NCBI GenBank assembly: GCA_023444055.1
Contig: JAEZRV010000008.1
Location: 1-64,000 of the forward strand
Direction: 5' to 3'
Source: Bacillota bacterium
GTDB taxonomy: Bacteria; Bacillota; Clostridia; Acetivibrionales; DSM-1351
Length of the DNA: 64,000 bases
Shown here: piece by piece, positions 27,094 to 35,904 of the stretch
Layout: each line of letters begins with the position of its first letter
How positions within the stretch are numbered: position 1 is the first letter of the stretch
Notes under the pieces: model-generated
Databases searched by the model: none
Told to the model about the DNA's origin: nothing
Seen by the model: the letters and a program-made list of their open reading frames with translations, nothing else
Position numbers and translations under genes: made by a program

Positions 27094-27160
27094 TTTTGGC
27101 AACAAACCATTTTTAAGTTTGAACACCGATGGGTTTTTATGTGGGAAAGTTGAATTAAGA
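27094..27160 (+). repeat. Dispersed ~55-65 bp repeat, copy A
   Basis: The sequence ttggcaacaaaccatt...aagtttgaacaccgatg...gtgggaaagttgaattaa closely matches copies at 28916, 42301-42460 and 55191-55374. It lies between tetR and the chemoreceptor gene and is followed by a hairpin (27166-27207, arms aaaacagatgg and ccatctgtttt) that could terminate transcripts. Confidence 0.65.
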
Positions 27161-27365
27161 TTCTAAAAACAGATGGAAATTTAGGAAAACTAATTGCCAT
27201 CTGTTTTGCTATTCAAGGTAAAAAAACACAGAAATATCTTTATTTAAGTCGAAAAAGAGACTATAATGTTGTAAGAGCTTCTGAGCTATACTTTCTTGTA
27301 TATAGAAATAATAACGTATGCAGCAAAAGAGTATAAACATACACTACATTATGGAGGAGATTATA

Positions 27366-28892
27366 TTGACTTCTAATTCAGGCACTACTCGCGAAATGAT
27401 TGATATGGAAGCTAAAAAATACTTTTTATGGATTGTAACAGCAGTTTGTACTGCAATGATTATCGTTACTTTGGGCACAACTATTGTTGGAATTGCCAGT
27501 GAAAACATGACATTTGGAATAATGGGCGCATCATTTGCAACAGTTGTGCTGAATGCATTACTTGTAAAGTGGTTAAGCAAGAAATATGCAGATAAGTCAT
27601 GGTCTAAATGGCTTATGATGCTGGCTCTGACCATCGTGATTATACTTATGCGCCTGGCTACCGTAGATGCACCTGAGACCCATGCTTTGGGATATTTCAT
27701 GATTGCAGTATCAATACTACTCTTTGATGCAAAGGTAATATGGTATTCCTTTATAGCTTCTGTTGGGATTGATATTGCCATGTGGAATTTTTTTGCAGTA
27801 GAAATGGATGCTTTTATTAAATTCCCAAGAGATGTAGCTGTCAGGTACAGCTGTTATCTTTGGTTAACTTTGGCTGCAATTTTTATTGTAAAAGCCTTTA
27901 ATAAGTTGTTTGCACTTGCAGCAGAAGGTGAAAATAAAGCGAAATCAATGGCATCCCAGCTTCAGAATATACTTAACAGGGTACGGAGCCTTTCGACTGA
28001 TTTATTCAGTAATACGGTAGCATTGAAAAATACCTCAGATGATAACGCAGACAGCTTTAAAGTAATCCAATCACAGGCGATGTCCCTTAATGAAATCTCA
28101 CAGGATCAGTCTGTCCATATGCATAAAAATGTAACTGTTTTGAACGAAATTGGAGTGGAAATACGCAATGTTGCTGAAAATACAATGGGGATAAGTTCAA
28201 GAATATCTGAGTTTTTAAGTGCTATACATCTGGGAAATCAGGCGATTGGAAGTCAGAAGGAAAGTCTTAATGACTCTGAGAAAACCAATCAGCAAATCAT
28301 GTTGGCTGTTAATGAATTGGAGTATAATTCCCAGAAGATCGCTTCGATTGTAGACACTATTATGAGTATCGCAGACCAGACAAATCTGTTGGCTTTGAAT
28401 GCTGCTATAGAAGCAGCTAGAGCGGGTGAACATGGCAAGGGATTTGCTGTAGTGGCAGATGAGGTCAGAAAGCTTGCTGATGACACAAAAGCGGCTGTTT
28501 CTACCATTGATTTGCTAGTCAAATCAAATAAACTGAGTACAGAAAACACAGCTGAAAAAATCAACCAGTCAACAATAGCACTTGCAGGACAACGTAAAGC
28601 AATGAATGTCACTCTTGACACATTCAACACCATACAAAAAGAATCCATAGCAATCAGTACTGTTGTTCAGGAGATTTCTTCGTGTGTGGAAGAATTACTT
28701 GCATCTTCAGAAGAATCCAGTGATTTGGTGGATAAGGTGTCTAAACTTTCTGAGAAGGCATTTGGCTGTACGAATGACATCACGTCTGAAATCGAAATGT
28801 ACCATGCAATGATTAACAGGCTGGAGGAGCAAATTACCCAGTTTGGAGAGCTTGCACAGGCGTTGCAGACTGAAGCAAACCAGGCTACTTAA
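27366..28892 (+). CDS. Methyl-accepting chemotaxis protein with multi-helix membrane input domain
   Basis: 508 residues. The start is TTG 27366, since ggaggag sits 6-8 bases upstream. The N-terminal ~190 residues hold five to six membrane helices with only short loops, so there is no Cache or four-helix extracellular sensor. The rest is the cytoplasmic signalling coiled coil with the hairpin tip IADQTNLLALNAAIEAARAG, which docks CheA/CheW. It should sense a membrane or intracellular cue and control flagella or another Che output. No che genes are adjacent. Its codon use looks somewhat more GC-rich than the neighbours, and copies of one repeat lie on both sides. Confidence 0.9.
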   Translation: MTSNSGTTREMIDMEAKKYFLWIVTAVCTAMIIVTLGTTIVGIASENMTFGIMGASFATVVLNALLVKWLSKKYADKSWSKWLMMLALTIVIILMRLATVDAPETHALGYFMIAVSILLFDAKVIWYSFIASVGIDIAMWNFFAVEMDAFIKFPRDVAVRYSCYLWLTLAAIFIVKAFNKLFALAAEGENKAKSMASQLQNILNRVRSLSTDLFSNTVALKNTSDDNADSFKVIQSQAMSLNEISQDQSVHMHKNVTVLNEIGVEIRNVAENTMGISSRISEFLSAIHLGNQAIGSQKESLNDSEKTNQQIMLAVNELEYNSQKIASIVDTIMSIADQTNLLALNAAIEAARAGEHGKGFAVVADEVRKLADDTKAAVSTIDLLVKSNKLSTENTAEKINQSTIALAGQRKAMNVTLDTFNTIQKESIAISTVVQEISSCVEELLASSEESSDLVDKVSKLSEKAFGCTNDITSEIEMYHAMINRLEEQITQFGELAQALQTEANQAT

Positions 28893-28911
28893 GAATATTT
28901 CGGTTAGTTAC

Positions 28912-28995
28912 TATTCAGCCATTGATAAGTATGAACACCAATGTACTTTTGATGTAGGAAAGCTGAGTTAATAATCTATATTATATGGCTGAATA
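28912..28995 (+). repeat. Dispersed repeat, copy B, bracketed by an inverted repeat
   Basis: The core 28916-28972 (ccattgataagtatgaacac...gtaggaaagctgagttaata) matches copy A. It is enclosed by the 11-bp inverted repeat tattcagccat (28912-28922) and atggctgaata (28985-28995), so the whole can form a hairpin or mark a mobile unit. It lies just after the chemoreceptor gene. Confidence 0.6.
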
Positions 28996-29093
28996 TAACA
29001 ATTTTGATGTGCTAGCTATGGATAGTATTCTGTATTTCCTTGACTCTGAATCCAACTAAAAGTATAATTATTTTTTGGGAATGTATTATGATG

Positions 29094-29142
29094 CTAATTT
29101 GTATTCAAAATATACAAAAGACATATTTTAAATACAAATTAG
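29094..29142 (+). promoter_or_regulatory. Long hairpin upstream of the methyltransferase/MTHFR gene
   Basis: The arms ctaatttgtatt and aatacaaattag, extended inward by aaaatat/atatttt, form a ~19-bp interrupted stem ending 24 nt before the start codon. No S-box or other SAM riboswitch is seen in this leader. Confidence 0.5.
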
Positions 29143-29165
29143 TATAAGAATTAAAACTAAGGATT

Positions 29166-30938
29166 ATGGATATTATGAGTATTTTTGAAGAAAAAGATTA
29201 TTTTCTATTTGACGGGGCTATTGGCACCTACTACTCATCTAAGTTTAATACGAATACAGCTTGTGAACTAGCAAATCTTTTTGACAGGGATTCTATTTAT
29301 AAAATTCATCGAGAGTATATAGAAGCTGGTGCTAATGCTATTAAGACTAATACATTTGGTGCAAATAGGTTATCATTAGCTTGTGACCAACAAGAAGTAG
29401 ATAAAATAATAAAAAAGGGCTGGGAAATAGCTAAAAGTGCAGCAGAGGGAACAAATGTTGCAGTTTTTGCTGATATCGGTCCAATACCTGTAGCCGAAGG
29501 AATTACAGTTCTTGAAGAATATAAAAAGATTGTTGATATATTTAAGGATTGTGGTGCAGAGTGTTTTTTGTTTGAAACCTTTGCAAATTATAATATTTTG
29601 CTGGAGTTATCAGCATATATACGTTTGAGCAAACCACATGCAGTGATAATAACTTCTTTTGCAGTTTATCCAGATGGATATTCAAAAGAAGGTGCATTTT
29701 ATTTAGATATTATTAATAAGGTCAGTGCAAGTGGATTAGTCGATGCTTTTGGTCTAAATTGTATCAGTGGGCCTGCTCATATGTGCAGACTGATTAAGGA
29801 TTTAAATATTAATGGCGAAAATATTATAATTATGCCAAATTCAGGATATCCATCTTCTGAACGAGGAAGAGCAGTGTATATTGATAACTCAGAATATTTT
29901 GCAGAGAAAATCCTTGATTTAAAACAAATGGGAGTAAAAATATTAGGAGGCTGCTGTGGAACTACTCCACATCATATAGCTGCTGCAGCAAGGCTGCTTA
30001 CTGAAAATATTACATCTATAGAAAGAGTAAGACAGACTGAAAGCAAAGTAGAAAGTGCAATTTCAAAGGAAAATGTTCTATACAAGCTATTAGAGCGCAA
30101 AAAACCTATTTTAGTAGAAATAGATCCACCATTTGATACTAAGTGGGAGTACATGCTAAAGGATGCTTTCATGATAAAACAAGCAGGCGCCGATATGATT
30201 ACTATTTCTGATTCACCACTGGCAAAGGCACGTGCAGATAGCTCAATCCTAGCTGCTAAGATTTATAGAGAAGCAGGAATACCTACTATGCCTCATATTA
30301 CATGCAGAGACAAAAACTTGTTAGGCATTAAGGCAACGCTTTTGGGGCTTCATATTGAAGGAATTAGAAATGTTTTAACAATTACTGGTGATCCTATTGC
30401 GCATACTGAACGGGAAAATATTAAGGGAGTATTCAGTATTAATTCATCAAAGCTTGCAGATTACATTTCCAGTTTAAATAGTAATGTATTTTTTGACGAG
30501 GAATTTAAAATCGGAGGAGCATTAAACGTTAATGCTGCAAATTTTGAAGCTGAGCTAAGACGTTCATTTACTAAAATTGAAAATGGAATTGGTTATTTTC
30601 TTACTCAGGCTGTATATACTGAGACAGGTATATATAATCTGATTAAGGCTACTAAAGCATTGAATGTGCCTATATTTGCTGGAATAATGCCATTAGTGGG
30701 ATATAAAAATGCTCAATTTATAAATAATGAGGTTCCGGGAATAAAAATTGATGAAGAAATAATTGCTATGTTCAAGGATAAAAACCGTGAAGAATCTGAA
30801 ATCATTGGAATAAATATTTCTATTGATATTATAAATAAACTGTATGAACATGTATCAGGATTTTATTTAATGACTCCTTTAAGAAGAACTCATGTGATTT
30901 GTGAATTAATAAAAAAGATTAAAGAAATTAAGGTATGA
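29166..30938 (+). CDS. Bifunctional homocysteine S-methyltransferase / methylenetetrahydrofolate reductase
   Basis: 590 residues, organised like YitJ of Bacillus. The N-terminal half (~1-290) is a zinc-dependent homocysteine methyltransferase: FDGAIGTYYSSK, GLNCISGP with the first Cys ligand, and GGCCGTTPHHI with the other two. The C-terminal half (~305-590) is an MTHFR barrel (LVEIDPPFDTKWEYML, TITGDPI). It would reduce methylene-THF and support methylation of homocysteine to methionine. The first ATG (29166) has almost no SD spacing; ATG 29175 (MSIF) is an equally likely start. It appears monocistronic. Confidence 0.9.
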   Translation: MDIMSIFEEKDYFLFDGAIGTYYSSKFNTNTACELANLFDRDSIYKIHREYIEAGANAIKTNTFGANRLSLACDQQEVDKIIKKGWEIAKSAAEGTNVAVFADIGPIPVAEGITVLEEYKKIVDIFKDCGAECFLFETFANYNILLELSAYIRLSKPHAVIITSFAVYPDGYSKEGAFYLDIINKVSASGLVDAFGLNCISGPAHMCRLIKDLNINGENIIIMPNSGYPSSERGRAVYIDNSEYFAEKILDLKQMGVKILGGCCGTTPHHIAAAARLLTENITSIERVRQTESKVESAISKENVLYKLLERKKPILVEIDPPFDTKWEYMLKDAFMIKQAGADMITISDSPLAKARADSSILAAKIYREAGIPTMPHITCRDKNLLGIKATLLGLHIEGIRNVLTITGDPIAHTERENIKGVFSINSSKLADYISSLNSNVFFDEEFKIGGALNVNAANFEAELRRSFTKIENGIGYFLTQAVYTETGIYNLIKATKALNVPIFAGIMPLVGYKNAQFINNEVPGIKIDEEIIAMFKDKNREESEIIGINISIDIINKLYEHVSGFYLMTPLRRTHVICELIKKIKEIKV

Positions 30939-31060
30939 TTGTTTGTATTCAATTTATTATGCAATTATCGTATGATAAATTGATAATATTATAGTAAGAA
31001 GTAAAATAAAATGAGATACTTTAAATGAATATGCATTAAATAAATTTTGTGCCCAAAGTC

Positions 31061-31077
31061 GGCGTGGAGGTAATATG
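31061..31077 (+). promoter_or_regulatory. Single RBS block before the acyl-CoA synthetase
   Basis: The sequence ggcgtggaggta (31061-31072), preceded by agtc, sits three bases before ATG 31075. It is identical to the block at 8228 in its core, but no anti-SD copy lies upstream within the gap. Confidence 0.65.
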
Positions 31078-32784
31078 AGAAATATACCATTGTATGAAGT
31101 TAGACAAATTTCAAATCTAAAAGATATGATTGAGCAAAGTGCCAAGTTATATGGAAATAAGCCAGCTTTTTTGGTTAAAGAGAAAGAAAATTCTAATTAT
31201 TCTCCTATTTCTTACAGCAAGTATAAATCAGATATAGATGCTCTGGGTACAGCCTTGATAAACCTGGGATTGAAGGATAAGAGGATTGCAATAATTGGTG
31301 AAAACAGATATGAATGGTCTACATCCTACTTGGGAGTTTGTAATGGTACTGGCATTGTTGTTCCTTTAGACAGAGAACTTCCACAAAATGAAATAGAGAA
31401 TTGTATGCAGAGAAGTTACACAGATGCTATTATTTTTTCGGGTACTGTTTCTGAAAAAATTGATAATATTATGAAGAACGAAATCACTTGTAAATACTAT
31501 ATAAATATGGACTTAGAAGATGATGCTGATGGTCAGCTTTCATATAGCAAATTACTAAAAAATGGACATGAATTAGTTAAACAAGGAAATAGAGAATTCC
31601 TTGATGCACAAATTGACAATGATGCAATGAGTATACTTCTATTTACTTCAGGAACTACTGATAAATCAAAGGCAGTTATGCTATCACATACGAATATTAC
31701 TGCTAATCTTATGGCAATGTGCTCTATGCTGTATATAGATGAAAAGGATACTTTCCTGTCAGTATTACCTCCACATCACACATATGAATGTACTTGTGGA
31801 TTTCTTTGCCAAATGTACAGAGGATGTACAATAGCCTATTGTGAGGGACTTAGACATATTGTCAAGAACCTGAGAGAATCAAAATGTACAGTTATGAATG
31901 GCGTTCCTTTAATTTTCGAATCTATTTACAAGCAGCTTATTAATACTGTTAAAAAGAAACCAGGAGCAGAGAAAAAATTAAAATTTGGTATTAAATTATG
32001 CAATTTCCTAAGTGCTTTTCATATAGATATTAGAAGAAAGCTTTTTGCTGAGATATATGAAGCGTTAGGAGGACATTTAAGGCTATTTATTAGCGGTGCA
32101 GCTGCAATTGATCCAGCTGTTTGTAAAGGCTTTAAAGATTTAGGGATAAAGCTTGTACAGGGATATGGTTTGACTGAATGTGCACCTATAGTTGCATTAA
32201 ATAGAGACTCCTGGTTCAAGTTTGATGCGGCTGGTCTTCCATTGCCTGGATTAAAAGTAGTTATTGACAATCCAAGCCAAGAAGGCATTGGCGAAATTAA
32301 GGTATCAGGGCCTAGTGTAATGCTAGGGTACTATGAGGATCAAGAAGCCACTGATAAAGTTGTCAGAGATGGATGGTTCTATACTGGAGATATGGGTTAT
32401 TTTGATGCGGATGGTTTTGTCCATATAACTGGAAGAATGAAAAATATGATTTTAACTAAAAACGGCAAAAATGTATATCCTGAAGAAATAGAAACACTTC
32501 TAGGCAGAAGTGATTATATTAAAGAGTCTTTGGTATATGGTAGGGACGGCAAAGATGATGTCATTGTCTGTGCTAAAATAGTTCCAGATAAAGAAAAGAT
32601 AGCAGAAGATATTAAAGGTGGTGTAATCCCTCAACAGGATATATATTCGATAATTAATGCTGAAGTTAAAAGAATTAATAAGGAATTGATTAATTATAAG
32701 GCAGTAAAAGAATTCTCACTTAAAGATGAGGAATTTGAAAAAACAACAACGAAAAAGATAAAGAGGTATCAAGAATTCAAATGA
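31075..32784 (+). CDS. AMP-dependent synthetase / long-chain acyl-CoA ligase
   Basis: 569 residues of the ANL superfamily. The P-loop is LLFTSGTTDKSKAVMLSHTN. Other motifs are QGYGLTECAPIV, YTGDMGYFDADGFVHITGR and the C-terminal hinge with KNGKNVYPEEIE. It activates a carboxylic acid, most likely a fatty acid, to its acyl-adenylate and then to a CoA (or ACP) thioester. The start is fixed by the RBS block. It overlaps the following inositol-monophosphatase-like gene by 4 bp (ATGA), so the two are translated together. Confidence 0.88.
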   Translation: MRNIPLYEVRQISNLKDMIEQSAKLYGNKPAFLVKEKENSNYSPISYSKYKSDIDALGTALINLGLKDKRIAIIGENRYEWSTSYLGVCNGTGIVVPLDRELPQNEIENCMQRSYTDAIIFSGTVSEKIDNIMKNEITCKYYINMDLEDDADGQLSYSKLLKNGHELVKQGNREFLDAQIDNDAMSILLFTSGTTDKSKAVMLSHTNITANLMAMCSMLYIDEKDTFLSVLPPHHTYECTCGFLCQMYRGCTIAYCEGLRHIVKNLRESKCTVMNGVPLIFESIYKQLINTVKKKPGAEKKLKFGIKLCNFLSAFHIDIRRKLFAEIYEALGGHLRLFISGAAAIDPAVCKGFKDLGIKLVQGYGLTECAPIVALNRDSWFKFDAAGLPLPGLKVVIDNPSQEGIGEIKVSGPSVMLGYYEDQEATDKVVRDGWFYTGDMGYFDADGFVHITGRMKNMILTKNGKNVYPEEIETLLGRSDYIKESLVYGRDGKDDVIVCAKIVPDKEKIAEDIKGGVIPQQDIYSIINAEVKRINKELINYKAVKEFSLKDEEFEKTTTKKIKRYQEFK

Positions 32785-33563
32785 AAACAATAGACAAAGC
32801 AATTGAACAAGCACAAACTTTAATAAGAGAAGCTGGAGAGATGCTTCTAGTCAATATGGATGACAAAAAGGTAGTTTCAAAAACAGGTACAGCAAATTTT
32901 GTTACAGAAATAGATATAAAGGTTCAAGAAAGAGTTGTTAGTGGGTTAAAGTGGATAATTCCAGAAAGTAATATTATTGCTGAGGAAACAGCTGCAAATG
33001 AATTCTCATTAGGAAAATACACTTGGATTCTTGATCCGGTTGATGGGACAACTAATCTAATGTATGGTTTTAAATATTCAGCTATTGCATTAGGTCTTGT
33101 TGTAGATGGGATTCCATATGCTGGAATAGTATTTAACCCCTATTTAAATGAGATGTTTACAGCCCAAAAGGGTAAAGGAGCCTATATAAATGAAAACCGA
33201 ATAAAAGTGACTGAGAATAGATTACTTAAGGATAGTTTATTAACTTTTGGTACGTCTCCATATGACAGAGGCAAAGCTGACGAGACCTTTAGGATAACAA
33301 AAAATGTATTTTCGAAATGCCGTGATGTTAGGCGTACAGGTTCGGCTGCTTTAGATATATGTAACGTTGCAGCAGGACGTATGGATGGCTTCTACGAGAT
33401 GGAACTTCAGCCTTGGGATTATGCAGGAGCATCAATAATACTAGAAGAGGCTGGCGGTAAAATCACCGATTGGCAAGGCAAAAAGCTCAGCTATATCAGC
33501 AAGACAGCTGCGATTGCATCAAATAGCCATATCCATGATGAGCTAATGGAAGCTATTAAATAG
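32781..33563 (+). CDS. Inositol monophosphatase family protein (SuhB-like)
   Basis: 260 residues. The metal-binding signatures are EETAANE, ILDPVDGTTNLMYGF and, near the C-terminus, WDYAGASIILEEAGG. Members are Mg-dependent, Li-sensitive phosphatases acting on inositol-1-phosphate, fructose-1,6-bisphosphate, NADP or 3'-phosphoadenosine compounds. The 4-bp overlap with the acyl-CoA ligase indicates an operon, possibly for lipid head-group or cofactor recycling, but the substrate cannot be read from sequence. Confidence 0.88.
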   Translation: MKTIDKAIEQAQTLIREAGEMLLVNMDDKKVVSKTGTANFVTEIDIKVQERVVSGLKWIIPESNIIAEETAANEFSLGKYTWILDPVDGTTNLMYGFKYSAIALGLVVDGIPYAGIVFNPYLNEMFTAQKGKGAYINENRIKVTENRLLKDSLLTFGTSPYDRGKADETFRITKNVFSKCRDVRRTGSAALDICNVAAGRMDGFYEMELQPWDYAGASIILEEAGGKITDWQGKKLSYISKTAAIASNSHIHDELMEAIK

Positions 33564-33746
33564 AACCTTTCATTAATTAAACAAGTGGGATGTCTGCTTT
33601 TCTTACACAGCATCAAATGTCCTGCTACAATTGGTTTAATAATGTGCGCGACCAAGTAAGAAGAGCATTTATATTCGCGCGCAGATATAGTTCAACATAA
33701 AAGACATGTATAAGAGATAATAATATATTCTAGTTTTAATTTTATG

Positions 33747-33791
33747 TACCCCGCAATCAAATGGTTAATTTAATTGCGAGGTATATTTTTT
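33747..33791 (+). terminator. Intrinsic terminator of the ligase-phosphatase operon
   Basis: The arms taccccgcaat and attgcgaggta (one mismatch) are followed by tatttttt. Confidence 0.75.
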
Positions 33792-33867
33792 GATATTTAT
33801 TGAAATTTTCTTATTGAAATGTTTCGTACTTTTAGCTCAAGGTTGATAGAAATATAAAAGATAAATG

Positions 33868-33932
33868 AAGAAGGTACCGAGCCCATGCCATTTCTGTCAT
33901 GATGTTTTGTGCGAAATGATGGGCATGGCATA
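33868..33932 (+). promoter_or_regulatory. Orphan SD - MPFLS mini-ORF - hairpin element
   Basis: The SD gaagaagg serves ATG 33885, which opens MPFLS with its stop at 33900. The perfect 7-bp arms ccatgcc (33883-33889) and ggcatgg (33922-33928) close the element. It is clearly homologous to 9804-9891, sharing upstream aaatataaaa-gata and the block gatgtttt-gt-cgaaatg, and there the mini-ORF codes SFLS. Here no gene follows directly; only an 11-codon frame does. Confidence 0.6.
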
Positions 33933-34089
33933 AATATGTATGCATGAAATGAAATATTCTGTCAGAACATAGAAAAATAATTTTAAAATAGGGACAATAT
34001 GATATAATTAAATATATAATGGAAAATATTAGATATACCAAAACTTTTTTAGTTGTTATGAAAAAATTTTAGAGAGGAGATAATGTAAA

Positions 34090-35604
34090 ATGGATTTCAA
34101 AAACAAAAGAATGAAAAGGAGATTGTTTGTAACAATTTTTATGGTTATTTCAATGTTGCTAGGCAATATGGGGATTTCTTGTATGGCAGCAGAGGAGAAA
34201 TACTATGGTGACTTAAATGAAGATGGCTTTGTAGATTCAATTGATTTTGCATTGCTGAAGTCATATCTTTTAGGTAAAGACAGTCTGATAAGCGTGGAAG
34301 CTGCAGACATTAATGTTGATGATAGTATAGATTCTATTGATCTTGCAAACTTGAAACTAATATTATTGGAAAATCGTACACCTCAACCTATAAAACCAAA
34401 AAATACAGTTTTGTTGCCAAGCGTTGGAATAAATGCTATGACTAAGGCGACTCAGAATTTCTATGATGTATGGAAGAACACATATATTGTACATAACCCA
34501 TACACTCAGCAGGCTCAATATTATGTATGGTATAGCGGACAGAAATACAATGCGAATAATCCTCCAGCAGGAGCAGGCGTGGCAGTTACTGTTTCAGAAG
34601 CACATGGATATGGAATGCTTATTACAGCCCTAATGGCAGACTATGATAAAGGAGCAAAGATCATTTTTGACGGGCTTTACCGTTTCTATAAAGCACACCC
34701 AAGTTCTATTGGTACTAACCTGATGGCTTGGCAGCAAGCAGATAACGGTAAAATGATATTTGATTGTGAAAACGATGGATATAATGCTACTAATACTCCA
34801 GATTCTGCAACAGATGGAGATATAGATATTGCATATGCTCTACTTCTTGCAGATGCAAAGTGGGGAAGTAGTGGTGAAATTAACTATAAAAAGGCTGCAC
34901 TAGCCGTTATTAATGACATAATGACTTATGAAGTTAACAAGAAGGACTGGACATTACAATTGGGCTCATGGTGTAGTACCTGTGATTATAATGAGGACTA
35001 TTACACGGCAACAAGATGTTCAGATTTTATAATGCAACAGATTAAGGCATTTGCCGAAGCAACAGGCAATAATGACTGGAATAAAGTAATAGATGCATCA
35101 TATTCTATTGCATTAGATATTATAAAAGGGAGTGGATATAATACAGGTTTGTTGCCTGATTTTGTAATTAAAAATGATAACGGCTCCTATGGTCCTGCTT
35201 ACGAGAACTTCTTGGAAGATGTGACTGATGACGATTATGCATATAATTCATGTCGTACTCCTTGGAGATTTGCAACAGATTATATCATGACAGGAGATAA
35301 AAGGGCAAAAGAAATTCTTGATATGCAAAACAGCTGGATAATGAAGTCAACAGGTGGCAATCCTGATAAAATAATGGGGAGCTATGACCTCAAAGGAAAT
35401 GCCCTCGTTAATTATAATGATACATGTTTTACTCTGCCATTCCTATTAGCGGCAATGTGCCAAGACAATTCGGTAGCAGGTGCACAAAAATGGGTGGATA
35501 CGCTCTGGACTGCTTCATCTGACACAGGAGTGTATGATTATTATGGCGATAGCATTAAAATGCTTACACTCATTACTGCAAGCGGAAAATGGCAAAAGCC
35601 TTGA
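34090..35604 (+). CDS. Cellulosomal GH8 endoglucanase with N-terminal dockerin
   Basis: 504 residues. A signal peptide (~1-34) is followed by a type I dockerin (~38-95) with two calcium-loop repeats, GDLNEDGFVDSIDFALLKSY and ADINVDDSIDSIDLANLK. A linker leads to a GH8 (alpha/alpha)6 barrel (~110-500). The catalytic acid is Glu170 in VSEAHGYGM, and the conserved Asp cluster is SATDGDIDIAYALL. GH8 enzymes invert beta-1,4 linkages in cellulose; related members cut xylan or chitosan. The dockerin docks it on a scaffoldin cohesin. In the well-known GH8 cellulase CelC of C. cellulolyticum the dockerin is C-terminal, so the N-terminal placement is less usual. The SD gaggag is good. Confidence 0.93.
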   Translation: MDFKNKRMKRRLFVTIFMVISMLLGNMGISCMAAEEKYYGDLNEDGFVDSIDFALLKSYLLGKDSLISVEAADINVDDSIDSIDLANLKLILLENRTPQPIKPKNTVLLPSVGINAMTKATQNFYDVWKNTYIVHNPYTQQAQYYVWYSGQKYNANNPPAGAGVAVTVSEAHGYGMLITALMADYDKGAKIIFDGLYRFYKAHPSSIGTNLMAWQQADNGKMIFDCENDGYNATNTPDSATDGDIDIAYALLLADAKWGSSGEINYKKAALAVINDIMTYEVNKKDWTLQLGSWCSTCDYNEDYYTATRCSDFIMQQIKAFAEATGNNDWNKVIDASYSIALDIIKGSGYNTGLLPDFVIKNDNGSYGPAYENFLEDVTDDDYAYNSCRTPWRFATDYIMTGDKRAKEILDMQNSWIMKSTGGNPDKIMGSYDLKGNALVNYNDTCFTLPFLLAAMCQDNSVAGAQKWVDTLWTASSDTGVYDYYGDSIKMLTLITASGKWQKP

Positions 35605-35666
35605 TTGAACCTATTTAATCAAAGTCAAAGTGACATTAGCTAGTCATAGCCGGCGTAAAAGTAATA

Positions 35667-35710
35667 AAGGCCCTTATTCTAGTATTTCTTAGAATAGGGG
35701 TCTTAGTTTT
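35667..35710 (+). terminator. Probable terminator of the GH8 gene
   Basis: The arms ggcccttattcta and tagaataggggtct are followed by tagtttt. The stem contains G-T pairs but is long. Confidence 0.65.
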
Positions 35711-35904
35711 AAAAAGGGTGATTGAACCATTTGAGCGAATATTCATAATTATTTACAAAATTAACATAGTATTATGTAGGTAGAATTGGTATTATAAACA
35801 TTAGTGATGTTTGGTAAAAATCAAAAATATAGAATACAACAAATGGAATAAATACAATAAAATTATTTCAAAATAAAAAATCAGAACTTTATGGAGGAAA
35901 TGCA

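Larger units (their letters stand above)
33564..34089. other. Gene-free region with terminator and an orphan leader element
   Basis: It contains a hairpin with GC-rich arms (33645-33651 with 33675-33683), the terminator at 33747-33791 and the orphan SD-hairpin element at 33868-33932. Possible promoter sequence for the cellulase gene (tataat at 34003-34008, weak -35) completes it. No real ORF is seen. Confidence 0.5.

Noticed and set aside
28893..29165. SAM or T-box leader for the methionine-synthesis gene
   Set aside because: A long AT hairpin is present, but the S-box kink-turn and T-box sequences are not.
33645..33683. Hairpin with arms tgcgcga and tcgcgcgca as a regulatory RNA
   Set aside because: The arms pair only 6-7 bp, the loop is long and there is no link to a gene; noted but not supported.
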